Shown here: piece by piece, positions 36,533 to 49,700 of the stretch | Numbering within the stretch: position 1 is the first letter of the stretch | Layout of the letters: each line of letters starts with the position of its first letter | Notes under the pieces: generated by a model | Seen by the model: only the letters and a program-made list of their open reading frames with translations | Database searches by the model: none | Told to the model about the DNA's origin: nothing | NCBI GenBank assembly: GCA_007449985.2 | Contig: VIIQ02000678.1 | Location: 241,001-305,000 of the forward strand | Reading direction: 5' to 3' | DNA: 64,000 nucleotides | DNA from: Desmodesmus armatus | Taxonomy: Eukaryota; Chlorophyta; Chlorophyceae; Sphaeropleales; Scenedesmaceae | Position numbers and translations under genes: made by a program

Positions 36533-37221
36533 GCGAATGCTGACAGTAATATATGCAACAACTGTACAACGAAGTTGTGTTTGCCGATGTGGGAAGTCTA
36601 GACAAATACCACACCAGTTCCGACACGACACAGTCAGCCGGAGCATGTAGCGTTGACCGAGCGGTTGCTGTAACTGTCGACGTCCGATGTTCAGCAAGCG
36701 AAGCCGCTGGCCTTGCTGGTATTGTGGATATATCACTGAATTGCGTTCTGCATGTACGACATTTTCCCGCCCTTAGACCGAAAGTGATTTTTCCTCCATC
36801 GCACACCGCGCATCATCCCGCCCAACCCAGCATGCTGCGATTCTCACATACATATGCACCCGTTGGTGGCGCCTCGGCTTCGCCTCGGCGCCACCACAGC
36901 ATGCACGGGCAGGCGGTACAGTTTGACCAGCCCCCAGCAGCAGCACACCGCATCGGGGTGAATTGATGAGGGGGGCATCGGCGTGCCTGCGGCACGCCGA
37001 TGCAGCACGCGCCGCGGCGCGGCTCTGCGTCGCCGCACTTTTCCCACCCCCACCTTTGTTCACCCTTTTCACCCAGCAGTTTGCGTGCACCCGTCACTGC
37101 GCCAATGGAGGGGGATGACCAAGGGAGATACCTATCACAAACCTAAGAAACATAGATCAGGTGCAGCTGTGCATCCAGAATGAACCAGTAGATGCATGCC
37201 GGTGAGTCTACTAGTGCATTC
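36533..37221. other. region upstream of the HUH endonuclease with strong hairpins
   Basis: No coding exon is seen. Two GC-rich hairpins stand out. GGTGGCGCC and GGCGCCACC form arms at 36865-36873 and 36887-36895. A perfect 13-bp stem with a 3-nt loop lies at 36975-37003. They may mark a transposon end or be organelle-style palindromic repeats. Confidence 0.6.
36975..37003. repeat. perfect 13-bp hairpin
   Basis: The arms 36975-36987 and 36991-37003 are exact reverse complements (GCATCGGCGTGCC and GGCACGCCGATGC) around TGC. It lies about 440 bases upstream of the HUH gene start. Confidence 0.9.
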
Positions 37222-40200
37222 TCAAATGCAGCATGCGCTGCCCCTGTGACGACGGCCCCTGCCCGGCACAGCCCTTTGGTTCCCAGTGCACCTCAACCTT
37301 GTGACCCACAGTAGGGCGGACTTGAGACCGTGGCAGCCGCTGACACACCACTGCTTGACTACAGGCACCAGACTCCACAAGCACCAGGCCACAAACATAA
37401 TGTTGACAAACATTACGATCACTGCAATGGCGATGCGCAAACGCAGCGCCGTGTGCTGCTGAATGTCATACGCAAACATTGCCAGAGCACCCACAGTGGT
37501 GGCTGCAAGGCAAGAGGTAGAAATCATGTGCATGCGGTGCAGCGTAACAAAGGCGTAGGGCTTGAAAATGGTCTGCAGGGCTGCACTGGCCCAAAAGATC
37601 ACAAGCAAACTCAACACTGAGAAGTAACGCTCCATGGGAATGGCAAAAACAGAGACCAGCGAAAGCGCCACGGTCCGTACAGCCCAGACAGCCTCCCACC
37701 ACATGCGCTCAGGTCTGTAGCTACGGTACAAGAAGCCAAAGTGCTCCCTGAAGCTGTCTTCGTCAGCCTTAGCCTTGCACAAGAACAGCCCCAAACCCAT
37801 AGCAACAGGGACACCAACACACCATAGCAGCATGGAAGGTATGCCCAAGCCCAGCGCCCAACTCTTGTGATACCCAGCGAAGCACTGCTGATATATGTCG
37901 CCCACCCAGTACCCCTGTGTGTGGTTAAGAGGGGCGGTGGCGCCTTGTGGCAGAACCACGTCAGGAGGGACGCTGTCAATGCGCAAGCACGCAAAGAACA
38001 CCAGTGATGCTCTGAGCAGGGTTGGGTAGGCATAGAAGGCCAGTACCAGCAGCATGACTGGAATCTTGCGCAGCACCGAAAAAGCTGGCTGCTTGGTCGC
38101 GCCCTGCTTTGGCCGCCACACAAGCGGGACCACCCATCGCACCAGAGCCCACCACAGCCATTGCAATCCCACAACGACCAGGAACACAAACATGGGAGCG
38201 AGGAAGAGCACCAATTGTCGCTGCATCGCGATCGGCAGTTTGCCGAACGGCTTGAAAGCGTTCAGCCAACAGTCAAGAGACAAGGCCTGGCCGGAACCGA
38301 CTGCAAACACAACGTTCACCGCCTGGAACCATCGATGCATCGCAAAAAAGGCCAAGGCACTGCCACACTGCCAATGATGACTGTGTATTGCAGAAACTGC
38401 ACGAGCACTTTGATCAAGTCGGTGGCAAGGACCGCTTTCTCGCCTGTCAAGTTGTCCTGCCATGTCGCATGCACTGTGTATGTGACAAAAGATACAGACG
38501 CAGCACCCATCGACATGTACAATCCCAGCTGGAGCCTTGGGTCCATGCATCTGCCACACCTCATTGGCGACAGCATGCCAAACTCTGGAAGCTGGCAGGC
38601 GCCACATAAAGGCCCTGTATACCCCTCATTGCACTCGTGAGTGGGGCCAGTGTAGTTGCATGCTGTGTCCGACAGTGGGCAGGGGTGCATCTGAACAGAG
38701 GTCGGGGCTGATGAGTAGTAACCAAGGATAGGCTCTACAATGCTCCCACCCCATGAACAGTTGCCGTTGGCGGGGCACGGCTCACATGATGCATTCGTGA
38801 AGCTGAAGGTGTGTTGTTGGCAACATACACACATGCCATGCTGCCACACCTCCCCTGCTCCGCACATGGACCACCCCAAATACACACCCACACTGCACTT
38901 TGTCAGGCGGCCCCGCAAAGGCAGATGCAATGTAGTGTTGTCAAAGGTGGCTATGGTGCTGCCAACATAACCTTTGCCCACAGTGTTGTTGACAAACAAC
39001 ACGGTATCATCAGCACTCAGCGTACTACTACTAAGCAAAATCGCGCCTCCACCTGACCCGCCCCGGGCTGTATTGTTGCTCACCACCGCGCCATCGACAA
39101 GCGTGATAATACCACTCCCGCCTACAGCCAGGCCCCCGCCGGCTCTGCCAATGCAGGTGTTATTGAAGACAGTGCTGTTGCTGATGGTGACAGATGACTG
39201 CAGAGTGACCATGCCATCTGGCCGAACCTCAGGCGCAACAACCAAGCGCCCACCGGCACCAAAAGAATTGTCACCCAAGATCGGCTCATATTCTGTACCA
39301 ACACTGATGCCACCACCAACACCACCAGAACAAGTATTGTTCGATATGGTGCTTTGGTTGCTGACAATGACACGTCCACCAAAGCCTACATCCACCCCTC
39401 CACCGGTACCACGCGCGACAACGTTGTTGCGCACACTGCTACCACCGATGACATGCAAAGTAGAATTGTCGTAAACACTCAGCCCGCCCCCTGCCGAACC
39501 AGCAGTGTTATCATGCACAAGGCTGCCACCGTCAAGTGTAACAGAACCATGAAATGCGATACTCAAACCCCCACCTGACATTTTAGCAGTGTTGCCCCAC
39601 ACACTGCTGCCACCGGTGAGGCTGACACGAGCATCATCCAAAACAGCCAGCCCTCCACCTCTGTTGCCAAAGTTGCCATGCACCATGCTATTGCTAGAGA
39701 TCACTACGCTAGCATTCCCTGCAACACCCAGCCCTCCGCCCTGCGAGGAAGCAGTGTTGTTGTACACAGCGCTGCCACCAGTGAAGTTCACACTGGCGTT
39801 GGCCACAACCATCAGCCCTCCACCCAGATCCTGTGCAGCATTGCTACGCACGCTGCTTCCACCCGTGAGTGTAACAGTGGCATTGCCCCACACAATCAAT
39901 CCCCCACCACCACGCTCTTGGGCTGTGTCACGACTGGTGCTGCCACCTTTGTGCACCACAGACAAACCGCGCAACACACGCAGTCCCCCACCCAGGTACT
40001 CAGTCCTTGCTGCCTCTTCAGCATCGCCCCAGAAGCCCACTAATGACTGAACGTTGCTATGCACGCTGCTTCCACCAGAGAGCATCACACTGGCATTGCC
40101 CCCAATGCCCAGCCCCCCACCAAATAGGCCCGCGATGTTCTTGTAGACACTGCTTCCACCAGTCAGTACCACACTGGCGTTGCCAGCAACGGCTACTCCC

Positions 40201-41117
40201 CCGCCCCATCTGCCAGCAGCATTGTTATGCATGCTGCTGCCACCAGTAACTGTCAGACTGGCATTGCCCCAAACACCCACACCACCGCCGTCGTGCCAGG
40301 CTTGGTTGCTGCGCACAACACTGCCACCAGTAAAAATCACATTAGCGCTGTCAGTGGCAGCCAGCCCTCCACAATATAGTCCAGCGCGGTTGCCAATCAA
40401 GCGGCTTTTCCCATCAACCATCACTGTCACACTTCCCCTGACTGCCAACCCCCCACCAAAGTCAGTTGCATAGTTCCCGTGCACCGTGCTTCCCATGAGG
40501 GTGACAGCAGAATTCCCCCGTGCCATGAGGCCAGCACCTGAACCATTGATAACGTTGCTGGATATGCTGGTGCCATTCAACAGCACATGTGCCTGGCCAA
40601 ACACAGCCAGAGCCCTAGCATTGTTCCAGCTGAACCTACTACCGTGAACCTCAAGCCTGCTGCCACCCACGACACACACGACTGTCCCAACAGGGACATT
40701 CCGAACCCACGATACCCTGCTGCGTCTCAGCACCAGGCGCCCAGCACATACAGTCATCAGGCAGGAGGTGCTTGCAGTAGCGTTGGCACCGCAGCTGGAG
40801 TTGACGGTGACACCCGAGAAGTTTGCTGCAAAGGATCCCAAGTGTGATGCTGCCAGTGCAATGGTGGGCGGGGGTCCGGTGCAGCTCATGCCAGCACGGT
40901 GAATGCTGGTCTGGTTACCAAGCAGATACAGGCTGCATTCTGCTGCTTCTGCTGCTCCGGGGTTGGCGCGCGGCGGCTGCGCTGACGAGGTGATGAACAG
41001 CAAGCACAAGAGGATGGCAAGCCAGCTCACATCAGCATCAAAAGCACTGCAGCGATGCAACAAAAGCAGAAAGGCGCCACAGTTTGGTTCATTGTGTGGA
41101 CAGGGCTGCCGGTGCAT
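37222..41117 (-). CDS. large beta-helix (polymorphic-OMP-like repeat) protein with C-terminal multi-pass membrane domain, ~1298 aa, one frameshift
   Basis: The gene is a single 3.9-kb reading frame starting at ATG 41117, interrupted once. The N-terminus has a hydrophobic signal/anchor (WLAILLCLLFITSSA). About 550 residues of right-handed beta-helix repeats follow, of the form GGGLxVxGNASVxLTGGSSVxxN, as in pectin-lyase-like and Chlamydial Pmp proteins. A Cys-rich EGF-like segment (CEPCPANGNCSWGG, CNEGYTGPLCGACQLPEFGM) precedes several transmembrane helices and a basic tail. Volvocine algae carry a large family with this architecture, including the QALSLDC motif after the first helices; their function is unknown. 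The frame breaks at a six-base A run, plus-strand 38344-38349. One extra base joins PWPF to FAMHRWFQAV and gives exactly 1299 codons with stop. Absence of introns contrasts with every other gene here. Confidence 0.8.
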
Positions 41118-42247
41118 TGGTTCCTTCTGGGTTCAGGGATCACCTGGGAGCCCTAGTGGTGTGGTGCACGAATTTTTTAGTGTAAGGGAATGCCCTACGA
41201 GCCAGCAACTGCCCTGTGAAGCTGATGTGGGTCCTGAAAGGGCGATCAGGCATGACCCTGGTCAAGTAAAGTAGTGGTACTATCAGCGGAGGTACACATG
41301 CTCTAATCAGTGAAAATGCGGCTGCTGCAGCAGGTTCATGGTGGCAAACATGTGAAACTGACTGAACGTGTTGGCAAGTGCCTGGCTGGGGGCCCCAACA
41401 CACACACGAGCGTCACTGCATTTCCCAGCTGCAGTCACTGAGTGCAACACTGGTGGTCCCTTTCCCTGCCAAGCCACGACAAGCCATCCAGCTGCTCGCT
41501 GATGAACGTTACGATTACGTCATACCTTTTGTGTCTGAACAGCATCGCTGAACCAGAAGTTGAGGCGAGGAACCCCATGGCTCAGTGATCAGCAGTGAGC
41601 TCCCGTTGGGAATGCGCCGCCTGCCGATGAGAAGTGAGCTTCCGTTGGAAACTTAAGCGGTGTCTCAAGGTCTCAGAATCATCATTACTGCGACCGATGC
41701 GTGGGCTCGTACAGTGAACTCGTCCGCAACAGTGCACCGATCTTCAGCACCAAGCGAGTGACAACGCAGGTGCTCAAGTGACTTGTAGAACAAAAATGCA
41801 GATCATAGCAACAGGCTGAGGTTTTGAGGTGCCTGAATACTGTTGTTCGGCCCAGAACCCTGGACCACTGCTGTTGCCTTGCCTGGTAACTCAGTTACTT
41901 GAGTGTAGGAGCACCCTGAATCCCTGCTACAATGGTGGAACGAAGAGTGACAGCGCAACACCATTGTTGCAGGCAACATGCTGCAGATCAGGCCCCAGCC
42001 CAGCAGCTGCAGTGGCCCCCCCACCACACCCCACCCCGCGAGACGCCTGCTGGGTGTCATGGCTGGCCCAGTGGGTAGCTGTCAACAAGACACAACAAAC
42101 TGAGTCATCATACCGCAGAGGGTACAATTCTGTTGTTTTGCAGTCATGAAATAGCTGGTGGGCCAGCCATATCGCTGTTACTTCGGCAAATCTTTCCACA
42201 AGCACTGCGTACAGATATTGACGCACCCACTGTCTTATCCCCTTCCT
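41118..42247. other. intergenic between the beta-helix gene and calnexin
   Basis: Holds the promoter and 5' UTR of the beta-helix gene and the 3' UTR of calnexin, both on the minus strand. I see no further coding sequence or strong repeat. Confidence 0.4.
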
Positions 42248-42585
42248 TCATGCTCGACGACTGACGGCCCGGCGCCGAACTTTTGCGCCCATCGCTACCG
42301 CATCCTCCCCCTCCTCTTCCTCAGAGGCTACCCCACCCTCCCCACCACCACCATCCCCATCTGCCGCCTGCTGCTCTTCTAGTCCCTCTTTCCGCAGCTG
42401 CTGGTGCTGTTGGTGTGGGGTCGCGCTGTTGGCATCAACACCTCCCGTGCTGTGCTGGCGTTGCTTCTGCAGCGCTGCTGCTGCTGCTTTGCTGGCGCGC
42501 TTGACCTCTTCTTCGTCCACCTCTAGCTCGGGTTCTGGCTGTTCAGCTTCAGCAGCTGCCTCAGCTTCAGCCTGTGTGTGTGTGT

Positions 42586-42617
<32 letters not shown>

Positions 42618-45600
42618 GGGATGCTGAGATGGTTGGTGAAAGGTGTGGTGTGTGCCAGCATGTACATGTGAATGCGATGGTGTGACTAGCTACGTGGGGA
42701 AGGGGCTGGCGCGCTTGACCTCCTCTTCATCCACCTCCAGCTCAGGCTCTGGATTTTCAGCTTCAGCAGCCGCCTCAGCCTCAGCCTGAGGGGGGGGGGG
42801 TGGAGAGGGGGGAGGGAGGATGAGGGTGTGCAGAGAAACTGGGTGAGAGGTGGATGGAGCGGGGAGGATGTGCTGCTGCTTTGCTGGCACGCTTGACCTC
42901 CTCCTCGTCCACCTCTAGCTCAGGCTGTGGCTAATCAGCCTCAGCAGCCAACTCAGCCTCAGCCTACGCGGGAGGGGGAAGGGTGTGCAGAGGTGTTGCA
43001 GTCATGAAGACTAGGTAGTCTGTGTGATGAGGAGTGTCTGCTGTATATGTTCGTGTGTACGTGGGGTTGCGGCGCTGGTGACCTGATGTTGTGATTGGGG
43101 GCGGGGGGGGGGGGGGGGATCCACCCCCATCTCCTGCTCTAATTTCTCAGCCTCCACAGCCGCCTCAGAACAGCCTAATGTGCAACACGCACATGTCTTT
43201 TCCGTGTTGCTCTGTTCAGCAACATTGCGACCACCATCATGCTAGGTGCCACCAGTATCACCCTCTGCCTTTTGCACACACACATATGCTGGACTCTACT
43301 CATATTCCACCAGACAGCGCTTCACCTATGCCTCTCTCAAACACACAGCACGCTTTGTCTGCCAACACGCACCTGTCTATCCCGTGTAGCCCTGTTCAGC
43401 AACAGTGCTACCACCATCATGCTGGGTGCCACCAGTATCACCCAGCCCAGTTCAGGAGCCTCCTGCAGCATCCACAGCAGACCACCCAGCCGGGGCTCCA
43501 GCCAGGACAGCTGGCGCGCTGATAGTAGATCCCTTACGGTGTTGGAAGCAAGGTGGCGCAGACCGGCGGGGCGGGACTTGGAACGTTCGGCTGCCATGAA
43601 TGCGGCTTTCTGCAGGGTGTGTGTGTGGGGGGGGGGCAGAGGTGGGTGGGTGGGAGAAAGGTAAGCAGGTGAAGAGGCAGCTGAAGGAGAGGACAGGGGC
43701 CGCATTTTGCGTGTGAGAGAGGGGGGGGGCTCCAGCCATGACAGCTGATGGGCTGACAACAGATCTCTCCGGGTGTTGGAGGCAAGGTGGCGCAGCCCGG
43801 CGGGGAGGGTCTTGGAGCGCTCAGCTGCCATGAGCGCCGCTTTCTGCAAGAGGAGAGGGGGCGGTGACAGAGGGGGATGACAGAGGGGGTCAAGCCAATG
43901 TTGGGTGGGTGGGAGGAAGGCGGGCAGGCGAGGAGGCAGCTGAAAGGAGAGGACATGGGCGAGATGTAAGCTGCTGCCACCCCCTCCTCCTACAAACAGC
44001 CCCACCCCCACCCCAAGTCCCCAGCTCTGCACCCTTCACCCTCTCCCACCCAACCTTTACCAGGTTCCTGGGCCTCCATGTGCCCCCCATGTAAGCCACT
44101 GCTGCCGCCAGCCCCCCCTCCCCCCGCTGTAGTTTTTGTCAGTCACCCACTGGCCCACATCCCCAAATGCACGTACTCTTCCCCCCAAACACCCCCCCCC
44201 ACACACACAAGAGGACACCCCTCCCACACACACAAGAAGACCTCCACCCCCTGAGCCCCCCAACACAAGAAGCACCCCCACTGCACCTCAGCCTTGTTCT
44301 TGGGCCTCCATGTGTCCCTCATATACGCCACTGCTGCCGCCAGCCCCTCCTCCCCACTGCCCAGCAGTACACTGTCGAAGTTGTAGCCCTTGTCAGTCAC
44401 CCACAGCCCCACCTCACACAATGCACTTTCTCATCCCCCCCCCCCCCACCCCCCCACACACACAACCCCTCCCTCCCTCCACCCCCCCCCCCTTACATAC
44501 AGGGAGAAACCCCCTCCCAACATAAAGTGTACCTCGGCCTTGTTCCTGGGTCTTCATGTGTCCCTCATGTCCGCCGCCGCAGCCGCCAGCCCCTCATCCC
44601 CAGTGCCCAGCATCACACTGTCAAATGAGCAACCCTTGTCAGTCACCCACAGTTCCACCTCACCCAATGCACCTTCGCATCTCTCCAGGCAGCACACACA
44701 CATCCCCCCCCCCCCAAACAACGCAAGAAGACACCCCCTCCCCCAAACACAGGACGCCCCCCCCCACTCCTACACACACTGTACCTCGGTCTTGTTCCTG
44801 GGCCTCCAAATGTCTCTCATGTAAGCTGCAGCTGCTGCCAGCCCCTCCTCCCCACATCCCAATATCACACTCTCAAAGTTGTCACCCTTGTCTGGCACCC
44901 ATAGCTCAAGGGCAGCACCAGACACGGGGACAATTCCTCTCTTTTCCTGTCCCCCAAGCTTGCACCCCCAACCCCTAAAACACACAACAGGAAGATCCCT
45001 GCCCCCCCCCCCCGCCCCCTAAACTGTACCTCGACCTTGTTCCTGGGCCTCCAAGTGTCCCTCATATTGCTGCAGCTGCTGCCAGCCCTCCATCTCCAGT
45101 GCCCAGCAACACGGTGTCAACGGTGTAACCCCTTGTCTGTCATCACAGCCCCACCTCACAAAGCACATTTTTTCATCTCCTCAAAACAACACACTTACAT
45201 ACCCCCTGCCCACCACCGAGAACACACACAAGAAGACCCCCCCCCCACACACACACATGAAGACCCCCCCCCTCCCCCGTACCTCAGCCTTAATCCTGGG
45301 CCTCCAAGTGTCTCTCATGTAGGCAGCAGCTGCTGCCAGTCCCTCATCTCCACTGCCCAGCATCACACTGTCAAAGGTGTAACCCTTGTCAGTTACCCAC
45401 AGCTCAAAGGCAACACCAGACACGGGGGACAGCAGCTCCAGGGGGTTGGAGACCTTGAAATATGAGGGGTTGGGGATCTGACGCTGCTGCCAAGGTCCCT
45501 GAAAAACACAACAGCAGCAGCAGCAGCAGTGAGGCACACCATAGTTATCGTACAACCGTGGACGGTAGAAATTGTGCGGCAGAGTGCAGTCAACATGACA

Positions 45601-46685
45601 CACACAGCACGGCAGGGGAACAGGGGGTTGAACACCCCCAATGTTTTCCCTCTCCCCCCCCCCCCAAATCACCTTGTATTGTGGGTTCTTGACCTGTGGC
45701 GGTATCCATGGCCCCTTGTACTTGCTGTTGCTGACTTACTCACTCTCTCACTCCCCCTGTCACCTATCCAACACCTTCCACCCACCCACCCCCGCCAATC
45801 TCCTCCACCTCCCCCCCCCCCCCCGCGCCCCCACACACACACCTTGTATTGTGGGTTCTTGACCTGTGGTGGTATCCATGGCCCCTTGTACTTGCTGTTG
45901 CTGATGAGCGGTGCCTTCCAGGGCCCGCAGCCAGGTGCACTGATGCATGCAGGGTTCTTGATGGGGGGAGGCAGCCACACACCCTGAAGCAGCAAGACAT
46001 GATACAGTGCAGCACACACGGTAGTCCAGTCATTCAGTTACCACACAGCACCATTTTGATGGCATACAGTACAGTACAGTACAGTACATTACAGTGCTGC
46101 TGCTGCTGGTGTCCCCCCCCCCCCCCGCTTACCCCCCCCCCCCACCCCCACACCTGCGTGGCCTCGTCCCATGAGTCGGGTTTTGTTGCGGTAGGGTCAG
46201 GAATTTCGGGCAACTCATTGTCCAACCAGCCCTGTGGTTTGGTCACTGAGGGGTCGGGCACCTTGCGGCGGTCATCCCAACCCTTGGGCTTCACAGCAGA
46301 GGGGTCATCCATCCTGAGAGGAAGGGCAGCGAAAGGCAAACATGTGTCTGAGACGTAGAGAGCAACCAGCCAGCCAGCCAGCCAGCCAGCCAGACAGCTG
46401 TGTGTGTGTGTGGGGGGGGCACTGGGGTAATCATGCGGCAGTCGTCCCAACCCTCCGACTTCACTGCAGAGGGGCCGTCCTGAGAGACAGATCTCTACAG
46501 TGTCATGCTCCCCCATCCACTCAGCTACCCGCTCACATTTCCTCTTCCACCCAGTCCTCAGATTTTATGTCTTCAGGGTCTGGTATCATCTCAGGAGGTT
46601 GCAGTGGGGGTGAGAAGTCTGCTGTCAGCAGGTCGCCAGAGGCCTCCTCTACACCATCAACCAACACCTTGTACCTGAACAGGTG

Positions 46686-46718
<33 letters not shown>

Positions 46719-49700
46719 CAGGTGGTCAGTTCCGGTGATCCATCAACCAACACCTTGTACCTGAACACGTGACAGCAGCAGCAGCAGCAGCAGCACACGA
46801 TCTCAGTTCCTTGAGGGCACCTATCACGTTGTAAATAGGCAGCAGCGGCAGCAGCAGCAGCAGAAGATGGTTAGGCTCTTAGGTCTGATCTGTATAGCAA
46901 TCTATCAGCACCTGGTACCTGACCGCCTTATGCTTTGGTGTGCTGTACTGTCCTGTTTGTACTGCACAGTACTACATAGTACTGCACATTACTGCCCTGA
47001 CCGTGGATCGAACACGGGACCTGCAGATCTTCAGTCTGACGCTCTCCCAGCTGAGCTATCAAGGCATCTGTGCCAACCTACACTATGGTGTGCTGAGCTC
47101 TGCTGCCCCTCCCTCCCTTGCCCCTCCCTGCCCCGGCCTGTTGCCCCAGCAGCAGCAGCAGCAGCAGCAGGTTGAGGCTATCTGTTCCATTCCTGACCTG
47201 GGGGCAAGGGAGGAGGCATACAGGATGCATGTGTGGGACCCTGTGTTGCAGCATCGCCCTAGGTATGCTAACATGGTGGTGGCTAGGGAGGAGTTGGCTG
47301 TGTTGGTCGCGGCCATCCCTAGTGCGTGGCAGGATGCAGCACGTGCAGTGCTGCGGGGTAGGCCATCCGGGCGGCTGCCGGCCGTTTCGGAGGCTCAGCT
47401 TACCGCAGCTAGGGACAGGGTGTGTGCTGATCTGGGCTGGCATACTCGCAATGGGGATGTGGTGAAGCTTGAGGCCCTCACTGTGTCGCTAGCTACCCAG
47501 TGTCAATCCTTGGATGCGCTGTCAGCCATTGCTGACAGGCATGCTGCCTTCCGTCAGAGGGTGTTGTCTGTTGATATGCTGCAGCCAATTGTGGGCCAAT
47601 TGCTCGAGGTCACTCGGGTGCTTCGGCGGTGGTGGAAGCTGCGTGTGCCTAATGAGCACAAGGAGGCTGCATGGCGGCTCACCCTCGACGCGTTCCCTAC
47701 GGCCCAGCGCATGCACACAGGCACCTTTTGTGTAGCATGTGGGGCTGCTGAGCCCGGTGTACAGCACCATTGTTGGGAGTGTCCTGTTGCAGGGGCGGTG
47801 CGGGCGGAGATTGAGGGGCAGTTGCGAGCTCACCGGGTGGGCGACGCCCCCCCTTGGTTGGCTGCTGACCGCGGCCTGCAGTGTGCAGCTTTGTGGATGG
47901 GGGTGAAACCTCATCCCCGGTTGCATCATATTGTGTGGGACATGGTGTGTCTGGCTGGCATCGGTGCTGTTGACTTCGGCCGCAGAGTGGCGTGGGCTGT
48001 GGCAGCAGAAGGTCCTGCGTTGCCTCTGCTGACGGTAGAGCGCATTGCAGGGCGTGCTGCTGTTGGGGAGTTTTGGCGCGTCTTGGCTGACTTTGCGGTT
48101 TCTGCAATCATCCCTAAGCGGGCGCAGGGGCTTGCGCTCACACAGCAGCCTTTCATTGCATGGCATGTGGTGCTGTCAGGAGGCAACGGTTTGCGGGTAG
48201 TTAGGCATTGAGCTTCTGCATGTGGTGACATGTGAGTTGCTGGCTGCTGTGTGACTTCTATCCTGCTGGCTTGTGAACAGTGCAGCGACTGGTGGTGTCG
48301 GTGAAGTTGCCCCCACGTGCGCCCACTGCAACATGTGGGAGTGTTTTGTGGCTCGCAGCTGTGTGTTCGCTGTTTTCTGTTCCGTCCGCCCTTTCTTGTC
48401 GCAACCCTGCAGGTGCGAGAAGCAGTGCCGTTGGCGCCATTCAGTCCTTCCAGTGTATTATATCTCTGTGTTCGCAATCTGGAAGCACACTGAGTGTGCG
48501 TGACAAGCTTTTGATGGTGGGGTTTGTCCGAACGGCCCCCTTCCGTACTGGTTGTGTCCATCCGTGGCTGGGTTCAGTTGCAACGTAGTTGCTTGAGAAA
48601 CCCGTGTAACACCTTCATTCATTCATTCCCAGCAGCAGCACCGGGAGCAGGTGCCTTGCTTGCCATGGTTGTTCGCTTGTTGGGACAGCGTGTCACTGCA
48701 TGCTTGGTTGCTCAGCAGGCCCCATGTGCTTCAATGGCCGCGCATTCAGACGCTTTATGCCTTGTACATGTTTGCTTTCGGTTTCAATGGGTATGCCATC
48801 TCCACACTGTTGTATCATGCACACTTTGCTGGGGCCCTGCCAGCTGAGCATGCCAGGCAACTAATCAAATGGGCCTCTGCCCTTGTTGATGCTGGCCTGG
48901 GCCCTGATGATGATCAGCGACGGGCACCAGGGGTGCCCAGGGCGTGTATGGAGGCCCACCCTAGGGAGGGAGGTTTGGGCCTGCTGCCAGTGCGGGCCCA
49001 CCTGCACTCTCGCCTGGCTTGTGAGGCAGTGCAAGTGTTGGTGGGGGATGCTCGCAAGCCTTGGGTTGCAGTCAGCAGGGAGCTGTTGCAGCACCATGTG
49101 CCGGTGGTGCCTGGTGGGGGTTATTGGGGCTTGGCCTTGTGTGACAGGGGTCGGTTGTTCAGGGACGCTGGGGGCCGGCTGCTGCCAGACCCCTTGCGGG
49201 CTTTTGCCCTTGGCATCAGGGCTCTGCCGTACATTCGCCATGTGGGCGCTAACCCGGTCCAGCCCGACCCGTGGTGTTACTATGTCCCGTTGTGGTCCAA
49301 TCCGGTGGTGGCGCAGAGGGAGCAGTGGGACTGGTATGGGCAGCAGCGGCAAGTGATGGTGGGGTTGGAGTTTGTGGTGCCTGACTTGTTTGGCCTCACC
49401 CAGCTGCAATGTGCAGGGCAGGCGCTGCATTGGTTGCAGTTGGTTGAGGCTATCTGTTCCATTTCTGACCTGGGGGCAAGGGAGGAGGCATACAGGATGC
49501 ATGTGTGGGACCCTGTGTTACAGCATCGCCCTAGGTATGCTAACATGGTGGTGGCTAGGGAGGAGCTGGCTGTGTTGGTTGCGGCCATTCCTAGTGCGTG
49601 GCAGGATGCAGCACGTGCAGTGCTGCGGGGTAGGCCATCCGGGCGGCTGCCGGCCGTTTCGGAGGCTCAGCTTACCGCAGCTAGGGACAGGGTGTGTGCT

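Noticed and set aside
36302..36806. Longer minus-strand open frames overlapping the HUH gene first exon in other frames
   Set aside because: Only the frame from ATG 36532 gives an acidic N-terminus with a donor leading into the Rep exon. The others are shadows.
47522..48166. 214-codon minus-strand open frame inside LINE copy 1 (and its twin at 49794-50438)
   Set aside because: It is the antisense shadow of the conserved LINE reading frame. The plus-strand protein carries the zf-RVT-like pattern and the antisense protein shows no domain.
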